NCBI GenBank assembly: GCA_016937945.1
Contig: JAFGVP010000112.1
Span: 1 to 59,654 of the forward strand
DNA from: Pontiellaceae bacterium
Lineage (GTDB): Bacteria > Verrucomicrobiota > Kiritimatiellia > Kiritimatiellales > Pontiellaceae
Length of the DNA: 59,654 bases
Direction of reading: 5' to 3'
Shown one piece after another: positions 32,850 to 41,645 of the stretch. Within the stretch, counting starts at the first letter, position 1; the number at the start of each line of letters is the position of its first letter. A model generated the notes under the pieces. It had not been told where the DNA came from. It ran no database searches and saw only the letters and a program-made list of their open reading frames with translations. The translations under genes were made by a program, and so were the position numbers.

Positions 32850-33994
32850 TACGTGTTTTCAAGCATGTTGCGAATGGCGTCGGCGTAGAGTTCCGGCTCA
32901 AGCAGGAAAGAATCGTGACCCTTGACGGAGTGTACCGTGATGTATTCCGACTCGATGCCGGCAGAGAGCAGGTGACGGTGAATATCTTCCTGTTCCTCGG
33001 GATAGAAGCAGACGTCCGAATCGATGCTGAAAACAAGATAACGCTGATTGGAGCATTTCTCAAACAGGGCCTTGTAGCTCTCGGCTCCGGCGTCGTCCTT
33101 CAGATGAAACCGGGTCCAGCCTGAAATAAGGTATAAGTAGGTGTTGGCATCAAAGCGTTGCAGGAATTTACGCCCCTGATGCAATATATAGGATTCCAGC
33201 GGCGTGTTGATTTTATACCAGGAGAACTCATCCTCTTCCTGTTCGCATCGATCGGTCATGCGCTCCTCCATGTCATGCAGAGACACGAAGGTCTTGTGCG
33301 AAATCATACGGGCAAGTGCTAGGCCGCGAAGCGGGGCCGGGCCATCGTAATAATGCCCGTTATTAAAATTCGGGTCATTTTCGATGGCCAGAATCTGTTC
33401 CAGATTATGAACCCGCGTCAGGGTTGTGGAATCGAGTCCGCATGCCACGGGAATAACCCGGTCTACCATCTGCGGATAACGCGCAGCAAAACTCATGAGC
33501 ATCATGCCGCCAAGGGACGAACCGATCGCAGCATGAAACTTTTCGATGCCGAGGTGTTTGAAGAGCGGGATCTGGGAGTCGACAATATCACTGAAGGTGA
33601 TCTGCGGGAAATCTCCGCCATACTCTTTGCCGGTTTGCGGATTGATCGATGACGGGCCGGTACTGCCATAACAGCCACCGAAATAGTTCACGCAAATCAC
33701 GAAAAACCGATCCGTGTTAATCGGTTTGCCGGGGCCGACAAAGCCATCCCACCAGCCGAGTTGGCAGGAGTGGTCCCATTTACTGCCGACACCGGGCACT
33801 TCCGGATTAAAGCCGGCCACGTGCTGCGACCCCGACAGGGCATGAATAATCAAAACGGCATTATTCTTTTGATCATTCAGTGTGCCGTAGGTTTCGTAGG
33901 CCAGCGTAACAGGGCCGAACGACTCGCCGTTATGAAGAATCAACTGATCTTCGGGTTCGTGTCCATAGGTATAAAATTTACTTCGTACTTCCAT
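32849..33994 (-). CDS. metX: Homoserine O-acetyltransferase
   Basis: The start at 33994 follows a GAGGAC site. An in-frame ATG eight codons upstream is less well placed. The 381-aa product is an alpha/beta hydrolase-fold acyltransferase with nucleophile Ser in GSSLGGMM, Asp in DSDVCFYPEEQ and His in VKGHDSFLLE, plus the family signature LIIHALSGSQHVAG. It makes O-acetylhomoserine (possibly O-succinyl in some members) for methionine synthesis. It lies 50 bases after metY and overlaps yaaA. All three are under the SAM riboswitch at 35390-35488. Confidence 0.95.
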   Translation of the reverse strand: MEVRSKFYTYGHEPEDQLILHNGESFGPVTLAYETYGTLNDQKNNAVLIIHALSGSQHVAGFNPEVPGVGSKWDHSCQLGWWDGFVGPGKPINTDRFFVICVNYFGGCYGSTGPSSINPQTGKEYGGDFPQITFSDIVDSQIPLFKHLGIEKFHAAIGSSLGGMMLMSFAARYPQMVDRVIPVACGLDSTTLTRVHNLEQILAIENDPNFNNGHYYDGPAPLRGLALARMISHKTFVSLHDMEERMTDRCEQEEDEFSWYKINTPLESYILHQGRKFLQRFDANTYLYLISGWTRFHLKDDAGAESYKALFEKCSNQRYLVFSIDSDVCFYPEEQEDIHRHLLSAGIESEYITVHSVKGHDSFLLEPELYADAIRNMLENT

Positions 33995-34044
33995 TGCGTC
34001 CTCGGCGGCCCCCCGCATTCGCGGGGACGACCGTATTGTTCCGG

Positions 34045-35307
34045 TTAGATGGATTCCAGCGCCTGATCAATATCAGACAGGATATCCTCGATGTGTTCAA
34101 GTCCTACGGATAGACGGATAAGCCCCGGCGTAATACCGCCGGATGCCTGCTGTTCTGCGCTGAGTTGGGAGTGCGTCGTGCTGGCAGGGTGAATCGCCAG
34201 ACTCTTTGCATCGCCGACGTTCGCGAGATGCGAGAACAGCTTCAGGGATTCAATGAACTTACGCCCGGCCTCTTCGCCGCCCTTAATCTCAAAGACTACC
34301 ATGCCGCCGGCGCCATTCGGCAGATATTTCTCTGCATTGGGATCAAAGCCGGCATACTTGACCCATTCCACCTTGTCGTTTTTCTGAAGATGCTCTGCAA
34401 GGGCCAGCCCGTTCTGCGAATGCCGTTCCATGCGGAGGGCCAGGGTTTCGATGCCCTGCAGTGCAATCCATGCATTGTCCGGCGCAATGGCTGCTCCAAG
34501 GTTGCGCAGCGGCACAAGGCGCATGCGAAGGATATAGGCCAGCGGATTAAGATCGCCGAGATCCGTTGCATAACAGATGTCGTGATAGCTTGGGTCCGGC
34601 TCTGAGATCAGCGGATGCTTGCCGGTCGTCCAGTCAAATTTGCCTGAGTCCACCACGATGCCTCCAATGGCGGTGCCGTGCCCTGCCATCCATTTGGTCA
34701 GGGAGTGCACCACAATGTCTGCACCGTGCTCGATCGGGCGGAGCAGGGCGGGGGAGGTAAAGGTGCTGTCGACAATCAGCGGGAGCCCGTGAGCATGGGC
34801 AACATCGGCAATGCCCCGAATATCGACGAGTTCCAGCGCAGGATTTCCGATGGTTTCACAGTAAACGGCCTTTGTTTTGTCCGTGATGGCGGCCTTGAAG
34901 TTTTCGGGACGGGATGGGTCGACAAAATGCACCTTGATGCCCATGGACGGAAGAATGTCATTAAACTGCGTATAGGTGCCGCCATAAAGGTTGTTTGCGG
35001 ACACAATTTCGTCGCCGGATTTGGCAAGGTTGATAATGCTGTAGAAAATAGCGCTGGTTCCGGAGGCAAGGGCCAGAGCGGCGGCTCCGCCTTCAAGGGC
35101 CGCCACGCGCTCTTCAAGAACCGCAGTGGTCGGGTTCATGAGGCGGGTGTATATGTTGCCCAGCTCTTTGAGTGCAAAAAGATTGGCTGCGTGTTCCGTG
35201 CTGTCGAAACGGTAGGCAGCTGTTCGATACAGCGGCACCGCCTGCGATTTCGTGGTAGCTTCAGGAGTGTAGCCTGCGTGCAGGCACAGTGTTTCCAGTT
35301 TACTCAT
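34045..35307 (-). CDS. metY: O-acetylhomoserine sulfhydrylase (aminocarboxypropyltransferase)
   Basis: The start at 35307 (second of two ATGs) sits 7-8 bases after AAGGA and gives 420 aa. The upstream reading frame runs through the riboswitch and is not coding. It is a PLP enzyme of the Cys/Met metabolism family: LCLHAGYTPE start, ASGTSAIFYSI, NNLYGGTYTQF, and the PLP lysine in HSLTKWMAGHG. It converts O-acetylhomoserine and sulfide to homocysteine. It heads the metY-metX-yaaA operon, which explains the SAM-sensing leader. Confidence 0.95.
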   Translation of the reverse strand: MSKLETLCLHAGYTPEATTKSQAVPLYRTAAYRFDSTEHAANLFALKELGNIYTRLMNPTTAVLEERVAALEGGAAALALASGTSAIFYSIINLAKSGDEIVSANNLYGGTYTQFNDILPSMGIKVHFVDPSRPENFKAAITDKTKAVYCETIGNPALELVDIRGIADVAHAHGLPLIVDSTFTSPALLRPIEHGADIVVHSLTKWMAGHGTAIGGIVVDSGKFDWTTGKHPLISEPDPSYHDICYATDLGDLNPLAYILRMRLVPLRNLGAAIAPDNAWIALQGIETLALRMERHSQNGLALAEHLQKNDKVEWVKYAGFDPNAEKYLPNGAGGMVVFEIKGGEEAGRKFIESLKLFSHLANVGDAKSLAIHPASTTHSQLSAEQQASGGITPGLIRLSVGLEHIEDILSDIDQALESI

Positions 35308-35389
35308 CATCTTTCCTTTCTTCTCATATTCAATCGTCCTTGCGATGCGACGAGGGGAGGAGGAAAGAGATCGATCATTTTCCCATTTC

Positions 35390-35488
35390 GGGAGCACATC
35401 GTTACTTTGCTCTGCAAAGCCTGGCCTTGGCACCTTAAACATTCAGGTTGCCGGGCGATCCTAGGGCCAGTCCCCTCACGCCGCTCTT
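35390..35488 (-). promoter_or_regulatory. SAM riboswitch (SAM-I/IV family)
   Basis: The minus strand contains GGGGACTGGCCCTAGGATCG, CCCGGCAACC and AAGGTGCCAAGGCC in order, the core of the SAM-I clan. A P1 stem is formed by GAGC (35483-35486) and GCTC (35392-35395). It lies about 80 bases ahead of metY. SAM binding should shut off the methionine operon. The spacer to the start has no strong T-run terminator, so translational control is possible. SAM-I and SAM-IV were not distinguished. Confidence 0.9.
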
Positions 35489-35570
35489 AATGCATAAATA
35501 TGATTATTAAGGTAGTATTATGTGTGATTTAGTCAAGCGACTTTCTTGTCTAGTTTCATTTCGTCTGTGT

Positions 35571-36356
35571 TTAAGTGTTTGTGATCCGCGATCGGGAGTC
35601 CGGCTTATCTTGAAGTGCCTTTTTTTCTGCGATCGCGTTGCGCAGCAACTTCATTTCCGAGGGTCGAGCCGGGCGCCATTCTCCAGGCTTTAGTTTTTCC
35701 ATGCGAATCGGGCCAATTGAAATTCGCATGAGTCGATGGACCTTTTTATCAAAATGCTCCATCAGGCGTCGTATGTGCCGGTTTTTTCCTTCGCCAAGCA
35801 CGATCGTATATTCGACGCCCTTGGGACCTTCGATACCTTCGCTGATATCGAGCACGCGCAGGGTTTCGCCCTGGTTCGGGATGCCGCGTTTCATCTTCTG
35901 CAGCTGGTAGTACCCGAGCGGAGAGTCGATCCAGACCTTATAGGTTTTTTCAACGTGATAACGCGGATGCATGAGGGCGTGTGCGAGATCGCCGTCGTTG
36001 GTAACGATAATCAGGCCTTCACTCATGTAATCGAGTCGTCCCACCGTGTAGACCCGTTCCGGCAGATCCTCGAGGAGGTCAAGCACCGTGGTTCTTCCGC
36101 CCGGATCGTCCGAACTGCAGATTACTTTGATCGGCTTGTTAAGCAGAATGGTTACCTGTGCTTCGCGAACAATCGGTTTCCCGTTACAGATCACTCGCTG
36201 CCGGGACGGATTAACACGGGTCCCGAGTTCCGTAACGGCCTTGCCGTCCACGGTAACCCGTCCGGCAGTAATCAGTGTTTCGCAGAAACGGCGTGAACCC
36301 AATCCGCAGTCGGCCAGATACTTCTGCAATCGAATGCTGTCCTGATCGTTTGTCAT
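35571..36356 (-). CDS. rluB: 23S rRNA pseudouridine synthase (RluB/RsuA family)
   Basis: The start at 36356 is preferred to 36365 because GGA is 9 bases upstream. The 261-aa product has an S4 RNA-binding domain (RLQKYLADCGLGSRRFCETL) and the pseudouridine synthase domain with the catalytic Asp in GRLDYMSEGLIIVTNDGDLA (about residue 110). The KNRHIRRLMEH motif is typical of RsuA/RluB/E/F enzymes. Length fits RluB better than RluE. It isomerises uridine in rRNA, probably 23S helix 90. It is the last gene before the methionine leader and is separated from the small basic gene by a terminator. Confidence 0.9.
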   Translation of the reverse strand: MTNDQDSIRLQKYLADCGLGSRRFCETLITAGRVTVDGKAVTELGTRVNPSRQRVICNGKPIVREAQVTILLNKPIKVICSSDDPGGRTTVLDLLEDLPERVYTVGRLDYMSEGLIIVTNDGDLAHALMHPRYHVEKTYKVWIDSPLGYYQLQKMKRGIPNQGETLRVLDISEGIEGPKGVEYTIVLGEGKNRHIRRLMEHFDKKVHRLMRISIGPIRMEKLKPGEWRPARPSEMKLLRNAIAEKKALQDKPDSRSRITNT

Positions 36357-36373
36357 AATGATCATTCCGGAAC

Positions 36374-36407
36374 AAAAAAAGCACCCCGGCTTGCGCCAAG
36401 AGTGCTT
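36374..36407 (-). terminator. Terminator of the small basic protein gene
   Basis: On the minus strand, AAGCAC ... GTGCTT forms the outer stem, with a GGC/GCC inner pair and GCAA loop, followed by TTTTTTT. Confidence 0.8.
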
Positions 36408-36432
36408 GCGTTGTCCTTAAAGATTCCGGGCG

Positions 36433-36588
36433 TTAACCTTCGGACTTGGTCTTCGGCAGGTTGAAGGCGCGATCGCCGTCACTCCACTTGCCTTCCTTTT
36501 TCAGGACTTCAACGCGCTCGAAGCGCTTCAAAACATTGCGTTTGGTGCGGATCTTGGCCGCGCCCTTCAGGCTGCTGTGCATGGACAT
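36433..36588 (-). CDS. PVC-type 'small basic protein'
   Basis: A 51-aa product beginning MSMHSSLKGAAKIRTKRNVL and ending in LPKTKSEG. The pattern of a basic N-terminal half, an ERVEVLKKEGKW segment and FNLPK near the end matches a short family that I recall from Verrucomicrobia, Chlamydiae and Planctomycetes and whose function is unknown. The start is preceded by CGGAGAA. It has its own terminator, so it is a stand-alone transcript. Rich Lys/Arg content suggests ribosome or nucleic-acid association (inference). Confidence 0.75.
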   Translation of the reverse strand: MSMHSSLKGAAKIRTKRNVLKRFERVEVLKKEGKWSDGDRAFNLPKTKSEG

Positions 36589-36711
36589 AGTGTTTCTCCG
36601 TCATTGATTTCTAAAAAACGATCGCGGAACTTACCCGCTCCTTCGGGGGATGTCAAAGCCTATCCTTCGCTTTTTCTTTGTGATTTCCGGAAGGGTTTTT
36701 CTGGAGCATCG

Positions 36712-36748
36712 AAAAAAAAGAGGGCCTCCTTTTGCGGGGAAGCCCTCG
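36712..36748 (-). terminator. Terminator of the ribbon-helix-helix gene
   Basis: GAGGGCTTCC pairs over ten positions (one G-T) with GGAGGCCCTC and is followed by TTTTTTTT on the minus strand, 19 bases beyond the stop. Confidence 0.85.
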
Positions 36749-36766
36749 GAAATCGTGAGCGGAAAA

Positions 36767-36949
36767 TTATTTCTTTTCCTGCAGCGTAAGCTTTTTGCCG
36801 GAGCTGATCCATTCGGTCAAAATTACTTTGCAGTACTTGCTGGTGGAAAGGTGCATGGAGTTAGCACGCTTTTCGAGTTCATCCGCCATCTGCTTGGACA
36901 TGTTAATACCAATGGTTTTTGTATTCTTTCCGATAGGGTTTGTAGCCAT
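36767..36949 (-). CDS. Ribbon-helix-helix (Arc/CopG-like) DNA-binding protein
   Basis: A 60-aa product. The beta strand KTIGINMSKQMADELEKRA and second helix STSKYCKVILTEWI fit the ribbon-helix-helix fold, whose dimers bind operators through the strand. A GAGAGG site precedes the ATG and a strong terminator follows, so it is an independent gene. No toxin partner is adjacent, so it is more likely an autonomous regulator than an antitoxin. Targets are unknown. Confidence 0.75.
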   Translation of the reverse strand: MATNPIGKNTKTIGINMSKQMADELEKRANSMHLSTSKYCKVILTEWISSGKKLTLQEKK

Positions 36950-37120
36950 GTGTTATACCTCTCTGGTTTGTTAAAGTTAATTAAGGTATACATTGCGCCC
37001 ATGGCAGGGTCTAGTAAAATTTACTAAAAAAAGTACGTCAATCTGCTTTACCGGCTTGTTCGACTTTGAAAGTTTGACTTTAAAGCATTCAATCAATAGG
37101 TATCGATTTGAGGATTTATT

Positions 37121-37366
37121 ATGTGGTGGCCGTTCAATATCAAGGAAAAACAGCAGGAAGAGCCCGTGAGCATCTGGAAAGAGGACTTTTCCGATTGTGC
37201 TACGCTTGATTTTCTCCCTGAATATTCCGTGTGCAAGAACTGCAACAATCGCCACTGCCGCTATGTCGCCATTTATGGCGCCATGGTTCTCTGCAGCAAT
37301 CCCGACCACAAAAGCTTCATCATCGAAGGATCAGAGCCGTTCGATCCGCACAAAGGGCTCCTGTAA
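37121..37366 (+). CDS. Small Cys-rich protein upstream of mnmA
   Basis: An 81-aa product with CKNCNNRHCRYV (about 38-49), a later CSNPDH and an earlier DCAT. The CxxC and CxNP pattern could bind zinc or an Fe-S cluster. It has an AGGA site before the ATG and ends 53 bases before mnmA. No known family is recognised. The composition and position next to a tRNA thiolation enzyme invite a link to sulfur or metal handling, but this is context only. Confidence 0.65.
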   Translation: MWWPFNIKEKQQEEPVSIWKEDFSDCATLDFLPEYSVCKNCNNRHCRYVAIYGAMVLCSNPDHKSFIIEGSEPFDPHKGLL

Positions 37367-37419
37367 TCGATTCGAACCCACTCTTGCATGCGCCGCATGG
37401 ATGCGACTATCTTCCGCGC

Positions 37420-38502
37420 ATGTGCACGAAAGAAAATCAAAAGAAAAAGGGTCGCGTTGCCGTTGGAATGAGCGGAGGAACAGATAGCTCGGCGGCTGCG
37501 GCCATGCTGGTTGATCAGGGATATGAAGTCATCGGACTGACAGCCCACATGTGGAAAGAAGGCTCCCGGTGCTGCTCTCTGGAGGATGTAGAACGTGCGC
37601 GCCGCGTCTGCCGTTATCTCGATATTCGACACTATGTGGTGAATGCACAGGATCTTTTCACGGATCGAATTGTGGATCCCTTTGTTGAGGCTTATGCAGC
37701 CGGCCGAACGCCTTCGCCATGCATCCAGTGCAATGCATTCGTCAAATTCGGATTCCTGATGGATCGATCCCTTCAGTTGAGCTGCGATCACCTTGCGACC
37801 GGCCATTATGCCCATGTCCGCAAGGAAGATGACGGGCTTTACCACCTTCATTGTGCACTCGATCCAACCAAGGATCAGTCCTACTTTCTGCATCGTCTGA
37901 ATCAGAAACAGCTCGCATACCTGTTGTTCCCGCTCGCTGAAATGCCGAAATCCGACGTCAAGGCATACTCGAAGGAACGCGGTCTGCCTATTGTACCCCG
38001 CGGCGAGAGTCAGGACCTCTGTTTTGTCGAAGAGGGACAGCTGCCTGAGTTTGTCGAGCGCAGAGATCCGTCGGTCATTAAGCGGGGCGAGATTCATGAC
38101 CAGAACGGTAACGTCGTCGGACATCATGACGGCCTGCACCGTTTTACGGTTGGCCAGCGGGGAAAGCTCGGAATCGCACTTGGAGAACGGATGTATGTCC
38201 GGAGACTGGACCGCGGAAATAATGTCGTCGAGGTGGCCCCGCGTCCCGGTGTCATGCAGTCTGAATGCACGGTTCAGGATATTCACTGGATTGCCGGCCA
38301 CTCCCCATTGGAAGACCTTTTCCTTGAGGTCCGCCCGCGGTATCGAAGCAAGGGTGCAGATGCGAAGCTGACTCTTTCGCAAGACAACGCGGGATCCCTT
38401 GCATTTGAAGAGCCTCAGTTTGCTCTGACACCAGGGCAGGCCGCCGTCTTCTATCGCAATGGAGAGGTTCTTGGGGGCGGCTGGATTGATCAGGTCAACT
38501 GA
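37420..38502 (+). CDS. mnmA: tRNA 2-thiouridylase MnmA
   Basis: The start at ATG 37420 gives 360 aa, the normal family length. The longer frame runs into the upstream gene. It has the PP-loop SGGTDSS (about 17-23; Thr where Val is usual), AGRTPSPCIQCN with the catalytic Cys (about 101), KDQSYFLHRL, and a second Cys in ESQDLCFVEE (about 201). The C-terminal beta domain reads FTVGQRGKLGI and RPRYRS. MnmA adenylates and thiolates U34 of Lys, Glu and Gln tRNAs using sulfur relayed from a cysteine desulfurase. A NifS-type enzyme is encoded 9 kb away at 47076. Confidence 0.95.
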   Translation: MCTKENQKKKGRVAVGMSGGTDSSAAAAMLVDQGYEVIGLTAHMWKEGSRCCSLEDVERARRVCRYLDIRHYVVNAQDLFTDRIVDPFVEAYAAGRTPSPCIQCNAFVKFGFLMDRSLQLSCDHLATGHYAHVRKEDDGLYHLHCALDPTKDQSYFLHRLNQKQLAYLLFPLAEMPKSDVKAYSKERGLPIVPRGESQDLCFVEEGQLPEFVERRDPSVIKRGEIHDQNGNVVGHHDGLHRFTVGQRGKLGIALGERMYVRRLDRGNNVVEVAPRPGVMQSECTVQDIHWIAGHSPLEDLFLEVRPRYRSKGADAKLTLSQDNAGSLAFEEPQFALTPGQAAVFYRNGEVLGGGWIDQVN

Positions 38503-38588
38503 TTGATCTGTTAGGATTATGTGAGCGCACATTATTGAATGGTTTAATGACCATGCAAAGCCTATGTTCAAACGTCTGGAGCGGCGTT

Positions 38589-39998
38589 ATGGAGATAGAA
38601 GAAAACATCCTCGGGCTTGAGCAAAAGTACAGCATAGAATCCCCTCACACGGAACATGTTTCAAAGCTGGCCGAAACGCTTTTTGAGGCATTCAGAAAAG
38701 AGTGCGGACTTCGGAAGCGGCACCTCAAGCTGCTGCAGGTTGCCGGATGGCTGCATGATATTGCTTACTCGACCGATTCCCGAAACCATGTGATTGCAGC
38801 CGGCCGCCTGCTGGCCGACAACCGGGTCGGCGGATTTGAACATGATGAATGGCTGATGGTGATCGGTGTCATCCTGCTTCACAAACGCGACTGGCGCAGC
38901 ATGCTCAAAACCCCCGAATTCCCTAGGCTGGACGGCGAAAGCCTGTTGGTGGTGAAAAAACTTGCCGCCATGCTCCGCATTGCCGACGGACTGGATCACG
39001 GCCACCTTCAGGATGCATCCATTGTCTATTGTCGTCGCGGAAAAAAAGTCGACCGGATCGGCGTGCACTGCCGCTGGTACGAAAACAATATTGTCTGGGC
39101 CGAAGGGAAAGCCGACTTGTGGGAAACCATCTGCAAGCGACCCTTCCGCATTGAAGGCAGCTCAGACCGGCCGCGACTGCTGTATGAAGGGCTGGTCCGC
39201 AAATCGGATCCGCTGATTTCGGTGGTCCGGCGCATTCTCTATTCACAATGGTGCACGATGCGCGATAATGTGCCCGGTATGCTGGACTCCGGTCGCCCGG
39301 AATGTTTGCACGACTATCGTGTCGCCCTGCGGCGTTTTCGGGCCATCCTGAAACTTTTCCGTTCCCGGATTGATGTTGACGGCGTTGACGAGATTCTTCA
39401 ACGCCTCGGCAATCTGTCGGACCAACTCGGCGAAGCCCGCGATCTGCACGTGGCGGAAGAATGGCTCATTCGCCTGAGTGATGAATGTGAGATTCCGGCA
39501 GGCCGCATGGACGAACTGCAGGAAAAGGTTCGGCATGCAAATGAAACCGTCCGAACGGTGCTTCAGTCAGAAGAGTGCATGGCAACAGTCAATTTGATTT
39601 CCCGGTTTCTGCGGATCGATCTTCCCCGGCTCGAGCGCTCCCTCGATTGCCCGGCATTTGCAGTTTATGCCTGTGACATCTGGCCCGGACTCCTGCCGGA
39701 TTTCTCCGGATTCAACATTGATGAGCTGCGATCCGGGAATGAAGAACTTTTGCACGAAACCCGAAAAGAAATCCGGAGAGCACGCTACCACGCCGAGTTT
39801 CTTGCGCCGGCCGGAGGAAAAGAAGTCCGTCGCATGGCAAAAAACCTCCGGAGCGCAGTCGGAGCACTGGGAGATGTCCGGGATCTGCGGGCTGTTCGGC
39901 AATGGCTGAATGAAGAGTCATTGGAGGACGCGGCGGTCGAATCCGAAAGCAAGGCATGGAGTCGTTTCGATAAAGTTTGGAGCAGACTTGTCAGCTGA
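38589..39998 (+). CDS. HD domain-CHAD domain protein of the polyphosphate cluster
   Basis: The start at 38589 has GGAG eight bases upstream and gives 469 aa. Residues about 1-210 form an HD-type domain with GWLHDIA (about 54) and ADGLDHGH, resembling the C-terminal domain of the neighbouring Ppx/GppA protein. Residues about 225-469 form a CHAD domain: HDYRVALRRFRAILKLF and LLHETRKEIRRARYHAEFL, the conserved-histidine helices that bind polyphosphate. It precedes ppx/gppA and ppk1 in the same orientation. A polyphosphate sensor or granule-associated hydrolase is a reasonable inference. Confidence 0.88.
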   Translation: MEIEENILGLEQKYSIESPHTEHVSKLAETLFEAFRKECGLRKRHLKLLQVAGWLHDIAYSTDSRNHVIAAGRLLADNRVGGFEHDEWLMVIGVILLHKRDWRSMLKTPEFPRLDGESLLVVKKLAAMLRIADGLDHGHLQDASIVYCRRGKKVDRIGVHCRWYENNIVWAEGKADLWETICKRPFRIEGSSDRPRLLYEGLVRKSDPLISVVRRILYSQWCTMRDNVPGMLDSGRPECLHDYRVALRRFRAILKLFRSRIDVDGVDEILQRLGNLSDQLGEARDLHVAEEWLIRLSDECEIPAGRMDELQEKVRHANETVRTVLQSEECMATVNLISRFLRIDLPRLERSLDCPAFAVYACDIWPGLLPDFSGFNIDELRSGNEELLHETRKEIRRARYHAEFLAPAGGKEVRRMAKNLRSAVGALGDVRDLRAVRQWLNEESLEDAAVESESKAWSRFDKVWSRLVS

Positions 39999-40056
39999 TA
40001 TGGCGTTGCCTCGATCGTTTCAGCACCTAAGCCCACATCGCGATTTGAGAGGAATT

Positions 40057-41634
40057 ATGGTTAAACGAACACAAGAAGCGAAAAGTCCATCTGGTTTTTC
40101 CGTGGCGGCCGTCATTGATGTCGGCTCCACCTCAATACGAATGGCGGTCGCCCAGATTCACGGGGATGGGCACGTAACCCCGCTCGACAATCTCAATCAA
40201 AGTGTTGCCATCGGACGTGACACCTTTACGGGCGGCCGGATTTCAAGAAGCACGATTGAGGATTGCGTAAAAGTACTTCGCAATTTTACCACCGTGCTTC
40301 GGGAATACGGCGCCGACATGCAGAAGGATGTCCGGGCGGTCGCCACCAGTGCCGTGCGTGAAGCCCGTAACCGTGATGAGTTTCTTGATCGGATATACAT
40401 TGCCACCGGCATCAATGTGGAAGCGATTGACGGAACGGAGGTTAATCGTCTGACGTTTCTTGCAATCAAGCCGTTGCTGAAGGAGCAGCCCGAATTGCGC
40501 GCCGGACGCCTGATGGTCGCCGAAGTAGGCGGCGGAAGCACGGAGCTGCTGGGACTTAATGAAGGTCAGGTTTCGTTTGCCCACACCTATCGTATGGGGG
40601 CCTTCCGTCTGCGGGAAACCCTCGAGCAGAATCAGTCCGGCGCACTTTCCCGATCAGAGATCCTGGAAATGGAGATCGAGGCCGGTGTCCGGCAGTTTCG
40701 CGATACAGCCGGCGAAGCAAGAGGGGAGCTCAATCTGCTGCTGATGGGAAGCGAAGCGCGAATGGCTGCGGGCCTTATCTTGAAAACCGGGCTGAATTCA
40801 GGATTTGCCCAGCTCAAGCTGCGGGATCTGGAACGGCTCGCCGAAAAAGTCATGGAAGCGGATCCGGATTCAGTCGCCCGGCAATATAATCTATCGGTTG
40901 AAGAGGCGCAGGGAATGGGTCCGGCGCTGAAAATCTATTGCCAGCTTTCCTCCATCTTCCGGCTGAAAAAGGTCTATGTCTGCGGCGTAACGCTCCGTGA
41001 TGGGCTGCTTGCGGAAATTATGACCGGCAACCGGTGGTCCGAGGATTTTGAGGCACAAATCCTCAGCTCGGTCATGGAAATCGGCCGGAAGTATCACCTC
41101 GATGAAGCCCACGCCGAGTGCGTGACGAATCATGCGCGTGCGCTCTTCCGTGCCCTTGAGCCCGAGCATGGCCTTGGATATCGCTACGAAGTGCTGCTGG
41201 TGGTTGCGGCGCTGCTTCATGATGTCGGTATGTTTATCGGAGGGAGCAGTCATCATAAACACAGCAAATACCTGATTGAAAACAGTGATATTTTCGGGCT
41301 GAGCGAACAGGATCTCAAGCTGGTGGCCATTATTGCCCGTTACCATCGGCGCGCCCTGCCGCGTCCTTCCCATGCCGAATTCAGCAGTCTTACGCGGGAG
41401 AATCGTCTGATCGTCAGCAAGCTGGCCTCCATCCTTCGTGCTGCGGATGCGCTGGACCGTTCCCACACACAGGCCTTGCGGAACATACGAATTACCCTGA
41501 GGGAACGGGAACTCATTATTGTTCCATCCCGCAAAGGCGACTTTATTGCCGAAAAACGGGCGCTGTCCGGCAAGGGCCGCATGCTGGAGCAGGTATATGG
41601 CCGCACCGCCGTGCTGCGTACCACGAAGAAGTAG
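40057..41634 (+). CDS. ppx: Exopolyphosphatase / pppGpp phosphatase (Ppx/GppA)
   Basis: The start at 40057 follows GAGAGGAATT and gives 525 aa. Residues 1-310 are the actin-like ASKHA fold with DVGSTSIRMAVAQ, VRAVATSAVREARNRDEF and EVGGGSTELLGL. The C-terminal half has an HD domain (LLVVAALLHDVGMFIGG, about 380). The enzyme removes phosphates from polyphosphate ends or from pppGpp, and which substrate dominates is unclear. It sits between the HD-CHAD protein and Ppk1, so polyphosphate is favoured. Confidence 0.92.
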   Translation: MVKRTQEAKSPSGFSVAAVIDVGSTSIRMAVAQIHGDGHVTPLDNLNQSVAIGRDTFTGGRISRSTIEDCVKVLRNFTTVLREYGADMQKDVRAVATSAVREARNRDEFLDRIYIATGINVEAIDGTEVNRLTFLAIKPLLKEQPELRAGRLMVAEVGGGSTELLGLNEGQVSFAHTYRMGAFRLRETLEQNQSGALSRSEILEMEIEAGVRQFRDTAGEARGELNLLLMGSEARMAAGLILKTGLNSGFAQLKLRDLERLAEKVMEADPDSVARQYNLSVEEAQGMGPALKIYCQLSSIFRLKKVYVCGVTLRDGLLAEIMTGNRWSEDFEAQILSSVMEIGRKYHLDEAHAECVTNHARALFRALEPEHGLGYRYEVLLVVAALLHDVGMFIGGSSHHKHSKYLIENSDIFGLSEQDLKLVAIIARYHRRALPRPSHAEFSSLTRENRLIVSKLASILRAADALDRSHTQALRNIRITLRERELIIVPSRKGDFIAEKRALSGKGRMLEQVYGRTAVLRTTKK

Positions 41635-41645
41635 GAATTATTGAT

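Noticed and set aside
37273-38571. 432-codon open frame on the minus strand
   Set aside because: Antisense to mnmA and lacking family features.
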